64,000 nucleotides of DNA, taken from Clostridium sp. KNHs214 (lineage in GTDB: Bacteria > Bacillota > Clostridia > Clostridiales > Clostridiaceae). Below the pieces are notes generated by a model, which saw only the letters and a program-made list of their open reading frames with translations, searched no databases and was not told where the DNA came from. The position numbers were made by a program, and so were the translations under genes. Numbering within the stretch: position 1 is the stretch's first letter; each line of letters starts with the position of its first letter. The DNA is taken from positions 1,116,001 to 1,180,000 of the forward strand of contig NZ_JQMW01000009.1 of NCBI RefSeq assembly GCF_000744935.1, given 5' to 3'. Shown one piece after another: positions 26,739 through 35,972 of this stretch.

Positions 26739-27248
26739 TTATTGCTTATTCATTTTTTGTTTTATCATAGAGAATATATCACCTTTTTTCTGTGCTTGTT
26801 CATAAGCATCAGCTTTAGTAGTTTCATCTTGTGGAATATATCCGTCTGTAAATTTACTTTTATTAAGTGTTTTAGATAATTCAACGATTTTTACTACTTT
26901 TTCTATATCATCTACATCTTTTACAAGTCCAGTTTCTAAAACCGCCTTTTGTAAATCTTTATTATCTATCTTTTCCATAATTGTATTTTTAATAGTTTGT
27001 TCCTTTAATTCCTGTTCTTTCTTTTTATTATCTGCTTCTAAAGCTTCTAATCTTCTTTTTAAATCTTCATATTCATTTACCTCCTCTTTTACTTCTTCCT
27101 TAGCTTCTTCTTTTTTATCATTTTCATTGTCTTTTTTAACTTCCTCTTTTTTAGTTTCTTTATTTTCCTTTGTTTCTTCTTTTGTTTCTACCTCTGTATC
27201 TACATTATCTTTTATTTCAGTATCTTTTACTTCTTTGTTATCTTCCAT
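26739..27248 (-). CDS. Putative scaffolding protein
   Basis: 169 residues. The first 70 are almost entirely E/K/D/T/V low complexity, followed by a coiled coil (YEDLKRRLEALEADNKKKE) and a helical C-terminal part ending MIKQKMNKQ. Composition, coiled coil, basic C-terminus and position directly before the capsid gene are typical of phage scaffolds, which guide shell assembly and are then lost. GGAGG lies before the ATG. Confidence 0.7.
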   Translation of the reverse strand: MEDNKEVKDTEIKDNVDTEVETKEETKENKETKKEEVKKDNENDKKEEAKEEVKEEVNEYEDLKRRLEALEADNKKKEQELKEQTIKNTIMEKIDNKDLQKAVLETGLVKDVDDIEKVVKIVELSKTLNKSKFTDGYIPQDETTKADAYEQAQKKGDIFSMIKQKMNKQ

Positions 27249-27292
27249 TTCTTAATTCCTCCTTTTATTTATTAAAATTATTTATTAATTAT

Positions 27293-27523
27293 TTATTTAA
27301 CATCTACATAACCTTTAAAATGTAAATCATTCTTATCATATATTGCAACATGAAATATATCTTTTTCTATAACATATAAATTATTTGTGTTAACTTTATC
27401 GGATAAATGTAGATTACCTATTTTGTCTACATAGTCTATATTTAAATTATCACAATTTGGACATAAACTTTCTTTCAATATTTTTGATAACTCCGAAACA
27501 TTATTTCTTTTATTATGTTCCAT
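27293..27523 (-). CDS. Hypothetical protein, 76 residues
   Basis: The ATG at 27523 is preferred (AAGGTG upstream) over the one at 27541. It has a CPNC pair in SLCPNCDNLN that may be half a zinc site, then short beta strands. Located between the deoxyribosyltransferase-like gene and the scaffold-like gene. Not recognised. Confidence 0.55.
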   Translation of the reverse strand: MEHNKRNNVSELSKILKESLCPNCDNLNIDYVDKIGNLHLSDKVNTNNLYVIEKDIFHVAIYDKNDLHFKGYVDVK

Positions 27524-27550
27524 AATATATTCACCTTCCATATTTTAAAA

Positions 27551-27964
27551 TTATTTATTCAAATATTTCGCCACTTCATTCAAAGATTTAAAATATTTGC
27601 CACCATTTCTCTCAACCATGTTTCCAACTTCATTTAAATGTTTTAAGTCTTGTTTTGTTAAAGCCTGTTTTCCATTTGGTAAAATTTCATTAAAGATACA
27701 ACATATTGTTTTATTAGGTCTTTTATTGCTATCATCTACCACTTCAGCGATAGAATATGTACTATAAGTTCTAGTTAATACATACAAAACATAATCACAG
27801 GTTTCCCTTTGTTTAATTTCCTCTTCCATACATTCTGGAGTCCAATTTTTTACCACTGGATTGAAGTAATCGATATTTAACATTGGAATTAATTTATCTC
27901 TCCATTTACTATTAGCACATGTACCGCCTAAAAATACTTTAACATTATTTCTTTTATCTATCAT
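27551..27964 (-). CDS. Nucleoside 2-deoxyribosyltransferase-like protein
   Basis: 137 residues. KVFLGGTCANSKWRDKLIP near the start, YFNPVVKNWTPE and CDYVLYVLTRTYSTYSIAEV match the small Nuc_deoxyri_tr2/TIR-like Rossmann family. Members either move deoxyribose between bases (salvage) or cleave/sense nucleotides. A phage role could be base-pool change or anti-defence; neither can be chosen from sequence. It stands alone among late genes with its own ATTAATAAA box upstream. Confidence 0.7.
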   Translation of the reverse strand: MIDKRNNVKVFLGGTCANSKWRDKLIPMLNIDYFNPVVKNWTPECMEEEIKQRETCDYVLYVLTRTYSTYSIAEVVDDSNKRPNKTICCIFNEILPNGKQALTKQDLKHLNEVGNMVERNGGKYFKSLNEVAKYLNK

Positions 27965-28023
27965 TTTTAAAATCCACCTTCTTTATTAATTATTTTATTA
28001 ATCATTTTCTCTTACTATCTTTC

Positions 28024-28260
28024 CTATTTGAAAATTAGTAATATTGATATTATTGTCATTACAATAAATAATCTTTTATATATTTTATAATTATATTGTA
28101 GATTATCATATTTACGTTTAATGTCTTCGCAACATTCTTCATCGACATTATATACATCCATAGCCATGTTATAATAATTTTCTCCTAAAATTGGATTTAT
28201 TAAAATAGTATTAAAACATTCTCTTAAATTTTTATATTGTTTCATTTCTATATCATTCAT
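28024..28260 (-). CDS. Small membrane-anchored protein, 78 residues
   Basis: Start taken at ATG 28260, which overlaps the stop of the previous small gene (ATGAATGA); a TTG at 28269 is possible. The C-terminus is a membrane segment (LFIVMTIISILLI) after a helical acidic part. A tail-anchored layout. Function unknown. Confidence 0.55.
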   Translation of the reverse strand: MNDIEMKQYKNLRECFNTILINPILGENYYNMAMDVYNVDEECCEDIKRKYDNLQYNYKIYKRLFIVMTIISILLIFK

Positions 28261-28393
28261 CAATATCAACTAACCTTTCTCTTTTTAATTTTTCTTCATA
28301 CAAATATTTTTTCAATATATCTTCTATAATTAATTCTATTTGTTCTTCATCATTACAAATTTTGTCATTCTCCTTGGAAGTTTTAATAATCAT
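28253..28393 (-). CDS. Small acidic protein, 46 residues
   Basis: ATG at 28391-28393 with GGGAGTG upstream. The product is helical and charged (EEQIELIIEDILKKYLYEEK) and its stop overlaps the next start, which supports translation. Function unknown. Confidence 0.5.
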   Translation of the reverse strand: MIIKTSKENDKICNDEEQIELIIEDILKKYLYEEKLKRERLVDIDE

Positions 28394-28408
28394 ATTTTTC
28401 ACTCCCTT

Positions 28409-28741
28409 TTATCTAAATCTTAAAAATTTAAACTCTACTTCTTCTTCGCTTTTATCTAAATAAAACGGTACTTCCATCCATTTAACTTCATCTTTATTAA
28501 TAGTTATAGATTTTTTCTTTTTATAATCATTAAAAGTAAAAAATTTATTATCAAATTTATTTTTTACTTCCTTTTGATATGTTTTAAATGCAGGGTTTTC
28601 ATTCAACCAATCTACAAAATCACATGCTTCCTCTATCGTTGTATGTATTAATATACCTTGTCTAAATCCTTTCATTAAAAATTCTACATCTATTAATGTA
28701 ATGCTAGGTTCAAAACCTTTTTTCTTTAAAGTCGCTCCCAA
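28409..28741 (-). CDS. Hypothetical phage protein, 110 residues (TTG start)
   Basis: The only in-frame start after a stop is TTG at 28741, ten bases behind AAAGGAG. Soluble alpha/beta protein; not recognised. An AAATATTAATAAAAT box lies about 30 bases upstream. Confidence 0.55.
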   Translation of the reverse strand: MGATLKKKGFEPSITLIDVEFLMKGFRQGILIHTTIEEACDFVDWLNENPAFKTYQKEVKNKFDNKFFTFNDYKKKKSITINKDEVKWMEVPFYLDKSEEEVEFKFLRFR

Positions 28742-28820
28742 TCATTCTCCACTCCTTTTTTAAAATAATTTTATTAATATTTCTTTAAAAATTTATTTTT
28801 TACTTGCTATTTTTCTTCTC

Positions 28821-29006
28821 TTAGCATTTTCTTCTTTCTTTAATTTTTTTTGTTTCTCTTTTTGTGTGTTTCTTCATTTCTAATTCTTTAATTTTTTCTT
28901 TGCTTTCTTTTATAAATAATTCCATTTTTTCTTCAAAACTTAAATTAAAAGGGTATGGGGTTGCTTCCCATACCTCTGGATTATGTCCATCATAATATTT
29001 TTTCAT
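28821..29006 (-). CDS. Small basic protein, 61 residues
   Basis: ATG 29006 with AAAGGAAG upstream. N-terminal YYDGHNPEVWEATPYPFNLS then a highly charged helix ending KIKERRKC. It lies just downstream of the tape measure gene. The basic tail looks like a frame that may have shifted near its end. Not recognised. Confidence 0.5.
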   Translation of the reverse strand: MKKYYDGHNPEVWEATPYPFNLSFEEKMELFIKESKEKIKELEMKKHTKRETKKIKERRKC

Positions 29007-29084
29007 TTATTTTCTTCCTTTCTATATTAAATATTAATAAAACCCTTCTTTTAAATAGTGGTTTTTATTATTTGGTATCTTTTA

Positions 29085-32000
29085 TTAAAGAATTGTTACA
29101 GAATAACCTGCGTTATTTAAAGCTGATTGTAATTCTGCTTTAGAATTTAATACACCATTTTCAATCATTTTTTCAAGATTACCTGTATCCACCACTTCTT
29201 TTTCAAATCTATTTATACTATCTACATATATTTTAATTTCTTTACCTTGGTTATTATTCATAGGCATCTTCATTATTGGCATAGGCATAACAGGATTATT
29301 AAATACGGGTTGAATATTACCAATACTACCACCTATTAGCTTACCTATATCAATATTTCCATTACCACCTATTCCGCCGTTTATAGGATTCATGACAATA
29401 GGATTACTTATAGGAGTACCTATGTTACTCGTTCCGCCTAAATTTAATCCATTTCTAACGAATATCTGAATTTGTGCTAATTTTAATATAATCTCGTCTT
29501 GAATCTTCTGACCTATAACACTTAATCCATCGCTAGTTGTTTTTATGTAGTCAATCATAGCATCTTTAAGCATAATAACATTTCCATGAATGTCTTTGAA
29601 CCAACCGTTTTGCATAGCATCTTTTGACATTTGATTTAAATTCTCTTCACTATAAAACTCATCTAACTTTTTATTAGCTTCTTCGTATTCTTTGTCTATT
29701 TGTTCTGCTTGTTTGTCATAATTATCCATGATTTTATCTCTGTTATGTTGTTGTTCAAAATTAGCAATATCTTCTTGTATCTTCTTTAATTCATCTTGTA
29801 ATCTTTTAACTTCAGCTTGCCCTTGCAAATCTGTAACTCTACGTTTGGATTCAATTTCAGCAATAAGTTTAGCTTCTTCTTCTTTTTTCTTTTGTAAATC
29901 TCTGTCATAATCTTCCTGTTTCCATGTTTTATCTAATTCTTTTTGTCGTTTATCAATAAATTCCTTAAAATTCTTTAATCTTTCATCTAATATTTTCTTT
30001 TCATCATCCTTACCTTTTAACATCATTTCTTTAGTTTTATCCTGAATTTCTTTTTGTATATTTAATATATAATCAGCTTGTTCCTTTTGCTTTTTAATTA
30101 TTTCATTGTTTATTCCACCTATTGCTTCTTTATTTTCTTGAATAGCATCTATTAATTGCCAATAATCATCTACAAGTTGTTTGAATAATTCTGCTTGTTC
30201 TTCTAATGCTTCTTTTTCTTCCTTGCTATTAGTAACTCTAGTTGCGAATAATTTTTGATATAAGTCTGTTAATTCTTTCTTAGACATACCAGAAATATCT
30301 ACATTGAATTTAGCTTTAAATTCTACTTGTAATGCTGTCATTGATTGAGATAATGCACTAGATTGATTCTTTAATTCTATTGTCTTTTGTTTCATAGCTT
30401 CAATATATTTGTTATATTTTTCCGAAACACCCGAAATATCAAAACTCTCTTTTAACATTTCAATTTGTAATTCTAGGTCAGCAAGTGCAAAATTATGCTT
30501 TTTAAGATTATTGTTAGTTTCTTCAATTACTCTATTGAATTGGTCGATTTTCTCTATTTCAAATGTAAGGTCTTTGATGAGGTTTTTACGGTCGGTCATG
30601 GATTTGATGATTTCAATTTGCAAAGATTGTAATTCTTTACGATATTTTTTAATACTATCCTCTAAAGCACTTCTCGTTGCTATATCTCTAGTTGCTCTCA
30701 TTTGTTTTTCTAGTTCATTTACATATGATTGAGTTACACTTCTTTGTTGTTTTAATTTTTCAATCATAGAATCCATATAATTTAGTTTTTGCTTATTAAA
30801 AGTGTCCGCAGAATCAATTTCTTCCATTTTATCTTTTAACTTTTCTAATTCTTTAGTAATCTCTACAGTTTTTTGTTTATATGTTTCATCTATAATTTCC
30901 ATTTTAATTTTCTTTAAAGAAGTATAAACATCTGATAATGTACCATCTATATCTAATAATTTAGATTTCAAATCTTTCACAGTATCTGCTTCATATTTAC
31001 CACTATTAATAGAATTTTGAATAAAACGTTTTTTAGCTTCTAATTGAGCCATTTTTTCTTTAGTAAATTTCTCTATATCTTTCATTAAGGAAACTCTATT
31101 TCCTGCCTTATCCCCATCTTCCGTATACAATTCCATACGATTTCTAGCATTGGCAATCTTATTTTCAATTGTTTTTATTGCATAATCATATTGATTAATA
31201 GCGTCATCAAGAGCTTTTTTTAATGCTTCTTTTCTTTTACGTTCAGCTTCCTCGGCTTCTCGTTTTCTTTTATCTGCGTCTGATTTTGCCTTTTTCTTTT
31301 TCTTATCATCTCCGCCTGATGGTGGCATATATCCTGAACCCCCACCTCCACCTGAAGAACTTCCTATATCCGAAATTCCTGGAGTTTTTTTGCTAAAAGC
31401 TTCATCTATTTTCTTTTTTGCATCTGATAAAGCAGAAGATTCTTTATCCAATTCTTTAGCTCTACCACTCAACATTTCACTTAGAGGATTTTGCTTTTTC
31501 TTCAATGGGTTATTGTCGTCCAATCCTACTCTTATTAATTTATCTGCTTGTTCATATTTTGTAGCTAGTCCTCTTAAGGCATCTGCTTCCGCCTGATACA
31601 TAGATATTCTTTTACTAACCTCTGAATATACAACTTTTGTTTTTCCAACTTCAATAGTATAATCATCTTTAGCACTAGCTAATCTTGCATTTGTAGAATT
31701 AATAACTGCACCTTTTTCAGTATCTATCATAGAAGCTTCCCTAGCCAATAAATCTGTATTTACGATTACTGTATTGCCATGTTCGTCAGTCGCTATTCGT
31801 AATCCATTAATTCTATCTTTTAATTGTAATGCTAAAGTACCCAATTCTGCCTTTTGTGTGGCAGACTTTTTCTCTTCTCTATTAAGATTTTGATAAGAAT
31901 TAATTAACTCCAATGTTTTGTCTAATTCTTTTAATTTAGCTTCTTCTTTTTTCTTTATTGAGTCTGCCAGATTATTAGCTTTTAATAAATTTTCAGCTTG

Positions 32001-33857
32001 TGCTAATCCTTTAATCTCCCCTGTTGTTTCATCAAAAGCAATTTTTGCTTTTTTCAATACTCCTATTTGCTCTTCTAATTTTTTATTTGCCAAGTCTACA
32101 CTTGCTCTAGCTTGGGCATATCCTCCAGAATCCAACATATTCATGGAATTTGATTTATATGTATTTAGTATTTTATCTGCTTCTTTCTTTTCTTTTATAG
32201 CTGCCTTTAATTCATTTTCCATCTTTTGAAATTCTGGAACTTTTTGTTTTAACATTTCATTATTATTTTCTTTTATCGCTTGAGTTAAATCTTTATAACT
32301 ATTTTTTGTTGTCTTAATTTGTTCTTCCAGTTCTTTTTGATGTTTGACGTGTTTCGTAATAGCGTATGTAGCAGTAGCAATGACTGCAACCACTGCGGTT
32401 ATAGCTAAAACAGCGGGATTTAAATTCAATAGTGCAAAAGTGGCTAAACCCTCTGTTTTAAGGAGTTGCATAAATGCAATAACTTCACCAATGGCAAACT
32501 TTATTTTTCCAAAATTCTTTACCATTAATAAACTTCCTATAGATAAAGTCATATAACTAACTCCTAGTTTTTTATTTTCTATAGTAAGGTAGCTTACTAC
32601 ATCTATTACCGTTTTTATATCGTCTACTCCTCTTTTTATAGTATTAGAACTTAAAGCTTTCATCCAAAATTCAGTAATTGAATTTTTAAGATTATTTATT
32701 TTAAATTCTAATTCTTCTACGCTCTTATTATAAGAATCGTCTAGTGCTTTTCCACTAGAATCCTTTTTAATTTTATTTTGTAATTCATTTACTCTTTCCA
32801 TATTATTTATAGTGGATAAAAACAATTCTTTATTTTCTTTTCCACCTAAATTAAATGCTAACATTTCTCTTTCTTTTTGGGAAAACTTATTAATATTTTT
32901 AGAAATATCTTGAATTACATCTCCAATATTTCTAAATTCATCTGCATTCTTTCTTAATGCTATTCCCTTTTTAGACAATAAAAGTTCTGACTTATTTATT
33001 GCATCCGTAGTTTCTTTATCTCCGTTTTTTACTGCATCTTGAACTTTGGTAAAGTTGGTCAACATTGACACAAAACCTCGTCCTAATGAGCTTCCGCTTC
33101 GGGCTGATTGCTCACTAGCATTTGTTATCAGTGCCAAAGCTTCCTGTATTCCAAATCCATATTCTTTAAATGTCTGTGAGCTATATTGCATAGCGGTATT
33201 AATTTTTTCACTGGACGTTGTACTAACATTATCCAACAAAGCAACATTAGAAGCATAATTTTTCAGTCCTTTTGAACCTAAATTATACTGCTTATTAATT
33301 GTTATCAACTGGTCTGCCATCTGTGCGGTATCCATCCCTGCTATTTTACTAAGTTTAGACGTTGTGATTAAATTATCATTAACATCTTTTAATGAAGCAC
33401 CAGACCTTCTCCAACTTTCTGCTCCAGTTACAACCTCTTTGTTTAATACACCTAAATCCTGTGCTATGTTTAAATAACTCATATTCATTTTTTCTACATC
33501 TTTTACAGATTGTCCCGTAATCATAGCCGTATTTACATTACTTTTATTTATATCTATAATTTCTTGTATTCCACTTTTAAGTTGACTCACCACAAAAGAA
33601 ATCGTTTTTGAAGCTATACTCCACTTAACAAAAAATTCTGATATAGTGCCTATGCTACTTTCCATTCCTTTAAAATTATTACTTATTCCTTTTACATGTC
33701 TATTTATGTTTTCAGCTTCATTATTAAGACCTTTAAATTTTATATCTATAGTATTATTTTCACTTGCCTGTTTTATTTGTTTTATTAATCTGTCAAAATC
33801 ATTTAAAGTTTTTCTAGAACTCTGTTCATCTATTTTCGTTTTTATACCATAAGCCAT
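29085..33857 (-). CDS. Tail tape measure protein
   Basis: 1590 residues, the largest gene of the element. The N-terminal 450 residues match the TP901-type tape measure pattern (VNTAMITGQSVKDVEKMNMS, QSARSGSSLGRGFVSMLTNF). Hydrophobic helices follow around 455-500, a glycine-rich hinge (SSGGGGGSGYMPPSGG, about 830), then very long coiled coils of K/E/L heptads. By family rule of about 1.5 angstrom per residue the tail would be near 240 nm, i.e. a long-tailed siphophage. The three small genes directly upstream look like tail chaperones. No Dit, Tal or fibre gene follows, which is unusual. Confidence 0.9.
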   Translation of the reverse strand: MAYGIKTKIDEQSSRKTLNDFDRLIKQIKQASENNTIDIKFKGLNNEAENINRHVKGISNNFKGMESSIGTISEFFVKWSIASKTISFVVSQLKSGIQEIIDINKSNVNTAMITGQSVKDVEKMNMSYLNIAQDLGVLNKEVVTGAESWRRSGASLKDVNDNLITTSKLSKIAGMDTAQMADQLITINKQYNLGSKGLKNYASNVALLDNVSTTSSEKINTAMQYSSQTFKEYGFGIQEALALITNASEQSARSGSSLGRGFVSMLTNFTKVQDAVKNGDKETTDAINKSELLLSKKGIALRKNADEFRNIGDVIQDISKNINKFSQKEREMLAFNLGGKENKELFLSTINNMERVNELQNKIKKDSSGKALDDSYNKSVEELEFKINNLKNSITEFWMKALSSNTIKRGVDDIKTVIDVVSYLTIENKKLGVSYMTLSIGSLLMVKNFGKIKFAIGEVIAFMQLLKTEGLATFALLNLNPAVLAITAVVAVIATATYAITKHVKHQKELEEQIKTTKNSYKDLTQAIKENNNEMLKQKVPEFQKMENELKAAIKEKKEADKILNTYKSNSMNMLDSGGYAQARASVDLANKKLEEQIGVLKKAKIAFDETTGEIKGLAQAENLLKANNLADSIKKKEEAKLKELDKTLELINSYQNLNREEKKSATQKAELGTLALQLKDRINGLRIATDEHGNTVIVNTDLLAREASMIDTEKGAVINSTNARLASAKDDYTIEVGKTKVVYSEVSKRISMYQAEADALRGLATKYEQADKLIRVGLDDNNPLKKKQNPLSEMLSGRAKELDKESSALSDAKKKIDEAFSKKTPGISDIGSSSGGGGGSGYMPPSGGDDKKKKKAKSDADKRKREAEEAERKRKEALKKALDDAINQYDYAIKTIENKIANARNRMELYTEDGDKAGNRVSLMKDIEKFTKEKMAQLEAKKRFIQNSINSGKYEADTVKDLKSKLLDIDGTLSDVYTSLKKIKMEIIDETYKQKTVEITKELEKLKDKMEEIDSADTFNKQKLNYMDSMIEKLKQQRSVTQSYVNELEKQMRATRDIATRSALEDSIKKYRKELQSLQIEIIKSMTDRKNLIKDLTFEIEKIDQFNRVIEETNNNLKKHNFALADLELQIEMLKESFDISGVSEKYNKYIEAMKQKTIELKNQSSALSQSMTALQVEFKAKFNVDISGMSKKELTDLYQKLFATRVTNSKEEKEALEEQAELFKQLVDDYWQLIDAIQENKEAIGGINNEIIKKQKEQADYILNIQKEIQDKTKEMMLKGKDDEKKILDERLKNFKEFIDKRQKELDKTWKQEDYDRDLQKKKEEEAKLIAEIESKRRVTDLQGQAEVKRLQDELKKIQEDIANFEQQHNRDKIMDNYDKQAEQIDKEYEEANKKLDEFYSEENLNQMSKDAMQNGWFKDIHGNVIMLKDAMIDYIKTTSDGLSVIGQKIQDEIILKLAQIQIFVRNGLNLGGTSNIGTPISNPIVMNPINGGIGGNGNIDIGKLIGGSIGNIQPVFNNPVMPMPIMKMPMNNNQGKEIKIYVDSINRFEKEVVDTGNLEKMIENGVLNSKAELQSALNNAGYSVTIL

Positions 33858-33959
33858 TTATTTTTCACTTCCTTTAATTTATTTTTATAATTATTATTTT
33901 TTAAAACATTCAAAACCAACAAAAATCAATTCTATTAAATATTTTAAAAAGTAATAATA

Positions 33960-33990
33960 AAAAAGGTAGACGATTATTTATCTACCTTTT
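33960..33990 (-). terminator. Terminator overlapping the gene upstream of the tape measure
   Basis: On the minus strand AAAAGGTAGA and TCTACCTTTTTT pair around TAAATAATCG. It spans the stop of 33974-34393. Confidence 0.8.
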
Positions 33991-34393
33991 GACATATATT
34001 ATCTTCATATTTGGTATTAATTTCTTTAATAGTCTCTTCTATATAATTTGAGCCAGTGCGTTGGTGGTAATAATCTACTCCACCATTCCAATTCTTATGT
34101 TTATAACCACTATTAACCCATTTGGATATATATTCTCCTACCTCGTCATTATTGTTGTTTATATATTTCATATTTCCCCAAGTGATTAATTTCTCATTTC
34201 TGTCCGTATCTTCTATAGTTACTCTATTTTTTAGTTGTTTAGTACGATTATAAAATTTGGGAGAATAATTATCATAAATACTTGATTGTATTTTTTCTTT
34301 TAATGTTTCTTCTATATCTTTAGAAACCTCTTTAATAATCTTTTGTTCTTCTTCTTTCATATATTTTTCAAATTCTCTTAACTCATCACTCAT
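33974..34393 (-). CDS. Putative tail completion/assembly protein
   Basis: 139 residues. The N-terminal helix (EFEKYMKEEEQKIIKEVSKD) and the part ESYISKWVNSGYKHKNWNG are reminiscent of HK97 gp10-type minor tail proteins. Its start touches the stop of 34394-34960. It ends at a strong terminator just before the tape measure. Evidence is weak beyond position. Confidence 0.4.
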   Translation of the reverse strand: MSDELREFEKYMKEEEQKIIKEVSKDIEETLKEKIQSSIYDNYSPKFYNRTKQLKNRVTIEDTDRNEKLITWGNMKYINNNNDEVGEYISKWVNSGYKHKNWNGGVDYYHQRTGSNYIEETIKEINTKYEDNICQKVDK

Positions 34394-34960
34394 TTATATC
34401 TCTTCTTTATTATTATTGTTTAACTTTTCTTCTAGTTTATTTATTTGTTCTAATATCTCCGTTCTATGTTCTTTATCATCTTTCATATCTTCATACAATT
34501 TTTCAATTTCATTTTTAATTTTTACCTTTTCATTCTCCTCTTCTTGAATCTGTAATTCTTTTAATTTATTCAAATCTACACCATTATTTTTAAGTATTTC
34601 ATCCATTTTACTTATGTCGTTTGCTGTTTTAAATGCCTTAGATTTAATTTCTAATAAAGATTGTATGTGTTCTATAAAATTCATTAGAAAATCTTCAAAA
34701 ATTGTCGTTGGATTATTGTACATTTCTTCGAACTCTTTAATATCTATAGACATATCTATATTTGTTAAAATAGAAATGAGGTTATATATAGCTTCCACAT
34801 TATTATTACTATTAAAATTTAAATTTTTAACATCCTTTGCGGATAAATTATTAAAATAAATTTCTTTATCTTCTAATATATCTTTTTGTTTAACTAACTT
34901 GTTTAGTACCACCTTAAATTTAGATTGGCTTTTAAATAATTTTATATCTATTTTATTCAT
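34394..34960 (-). CDS. Putative tail assembly chaperone
   Basis: 188 residues, helical; the C-terminal third is a coiled coil rich in K/E/N. It sits two genes before the tape measure, touching both neighbours (stop and start adjacent), the position of the gpG-like chaperones. No frameshift slippery site was identified at the end of the preceding gene. Assignment by position. Confidence 0.45.
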   Translation of the reverse strand: MNKIDIKLFKSQSKFKVVLNKLVKQKDILEDKEIYFNNLSAKDVKNLNFNSNNNVEAIYNLISILTNIDMSIDIKEFEEMYNNPTTIFEDFLMNFIEHIQSLLEIKSKAFKTANDISKMDEILKNNGVDLNKLKELQIQEEENEKVKIKNEIEKLYEDMKDDKEHRTEILEQINKLEEKLNNNNKEEI

Positions 34961-35251
34961 TTATATCTCCTCCTCCTTATTATTATTTTCTTTTAGTAAA
35001 TCGAATATAATTGCTAATTCAGCATATAAATTTACTAATTTATTTAACAATATTACTTTAGCTTCTATCATGTAGCTCCTGTCTTTAAAATCCCACTTGA
35101 CCACATATTCCATTATATCTTTTACTTCATTTGTATTTTTTAATAATTCATCAAACTTTATATCTTTTAATTTTTCTCTGTATTTTATACCGTCATTTAT
35201 TTCTTCAATTTTATTTAACAATTCATATTTTTGTTTTATTAATTCATCCAT
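34961..35251 (-). CDS. Small helical protein upstream of tail chaperone
   Basis: 96 residues, helical and acidic, no membrane segment. First gene of a four-gene run leading to the tape measure. AAAGGAAG precedes the ATG. A GTTAATAAAATTAG box lies about 55 bases upstream. Not recognised. Confidence 0.5.
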   Translation of the reverse strand: MDELIKQKYELLNKIEEINDGIKYREKLKDIKFDELLKNTNEVKDIMEYVVKWDFKDRSYMIEAKVILLNKLVNLYAELAIIFDLLKENNNKEEEI

Positions 35252-35425
35252 TTTAATCTTCCTTTCTTTTTTAATATATTTAAAATACTAATTTTATTAA
35301 CAAATTTATTTTATTATATAGCAACTCATGCATTACACTTTTATTGTATAATGCATAAGCAGGGAAATATCCTCGTTTCCCTTATACCTTCTTCTAGGAT
35401 TGCTACAGTTAATTTATACAATTTT

Positions 35426-35450
35426 TGGAGGTGGTAGGATTCGAACCTAC
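35426..35450 (-). tRNA. Partial tRNA: T arm and 3' acceptor strand only
   Basis: On the minus strand a perfect T arm GTAGG-TTCGAAT-CCTAC is followed by CACCTCC and a discriminator A, exactly as the end of a tRNA. The matching 5' acceptor strand GGAGGTG is not found upstream. A CGGTA (D-loop-like) and TTGTTAA (possible loop with GTT anticodon) occur at the right distance, but the stems around them do not pair. It is therefore a decayed tRNA or a captured tRNA 3' end. Confidence 0.5.
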
Positions 35451-35543
35451 TTCAAAATTAACAAAACTTACCGATATGACAATATACAATACTTAATGTA
35501 GTTGTATATCAATCAATTTAATTAAACACTAGAAATTACATCT

Positions 35544-35570
35544 ATAAAAAAGTTGTTTCCAACTCTTTTA
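35544..35570 (-). terminator. Terminator of the GIY-YIG gene
   Basis: On the minus strand GAGTTG-GAAA-CAACTT with a TTTTTT tail. Confidence 0.85.
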
Positions 35571-35972
35571 TCACTTTTTAAAATCATTAAACTTTAAATT
35601 TTCTGCTAATTTTATTAATTGTTCTTTCCTTTTTTTTGCGAAATCAAATGTGCTTATATCTTTATACGCATAATTTTCCAAGTGTTTACATTTATTAATT
35701 AGATAATATTCTATGTAATATAATTCTTCCCTTGTAATATTTTTATCTAATACAAAGTGTTTAATTGTATCGTTTTCAGATACATCGATATGACTAAAAT
35801 GATTTATATGATAATTTAATCTAAATATATTGACTGTACTTCCAATATATTTAACTTCTCCTTTATCATCAAAAATAAAGTAAATAATATTTTTCTTATT
35901 TTTCTCATAATATTTTTTCCTATATCCCCTAAATTTGTCTTGATTATTGTAATAATACTCTCTATTCCACAT
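35571..35972 (-). CDS. GIY-YIG nuclease-domain protein
   Basis: 133 residues. After a basic N-terminal helix region (REYYYNNQDKFRGYRKKYYE) comes IIYFIFDDKGEVKYIGST, the GIY-YIG strand pair with the catalytic Y and the following R in FRLNYHI, and E in YIEYYLINKC. Such stand-alone proteins are often homing endonucleases or phage recombination nucleases. It is closed by its own terminator and has a weak ribosome site, so it may be a transferred cassette. It lies between tail and early genes. Confidence 0.75.
   Translation of the reverse strand: MWNREYYYNNQDKFRGYRKKYYEKNKKNIIYFIFDDKGEVKYIGSTVNIFRLNYHINHFSHIDVSENDTIKHFVLDKNITREELYYIEYYLINKCKHLENYAYKDISTFDFAKKRKEQLIKLAENLKFNDFKK

Larger units (their letters stand above)
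35252..35570. other. Non-coding gap holding a partial tRNA-like 3' half
   Basis: No gene. It contains the tRNA-like piece at 35426-35450, the terminator at 35544-35570 and otherwise AT-rich sequence. On the plus strand TGCATTACACTTTTATTGTA is followed at once by TAATGCA (hairpin). Confidence 0.4.

Noticed and set aside
29728-33852. Several plus-strand frames within the tape measure gene
   Set aside because: They are mirror frames of coiled-coil codons; compositions rich in S, F and L are typical of antisense of K/E-rich sequence.
35426-35500. Complete tRNA-Asn (GTT)
   Set aside because: A TTGTTAA loop is present, but anticodon, D and acceptor stems do not pair; only the T arm and 3' acceptor strand are convincing.
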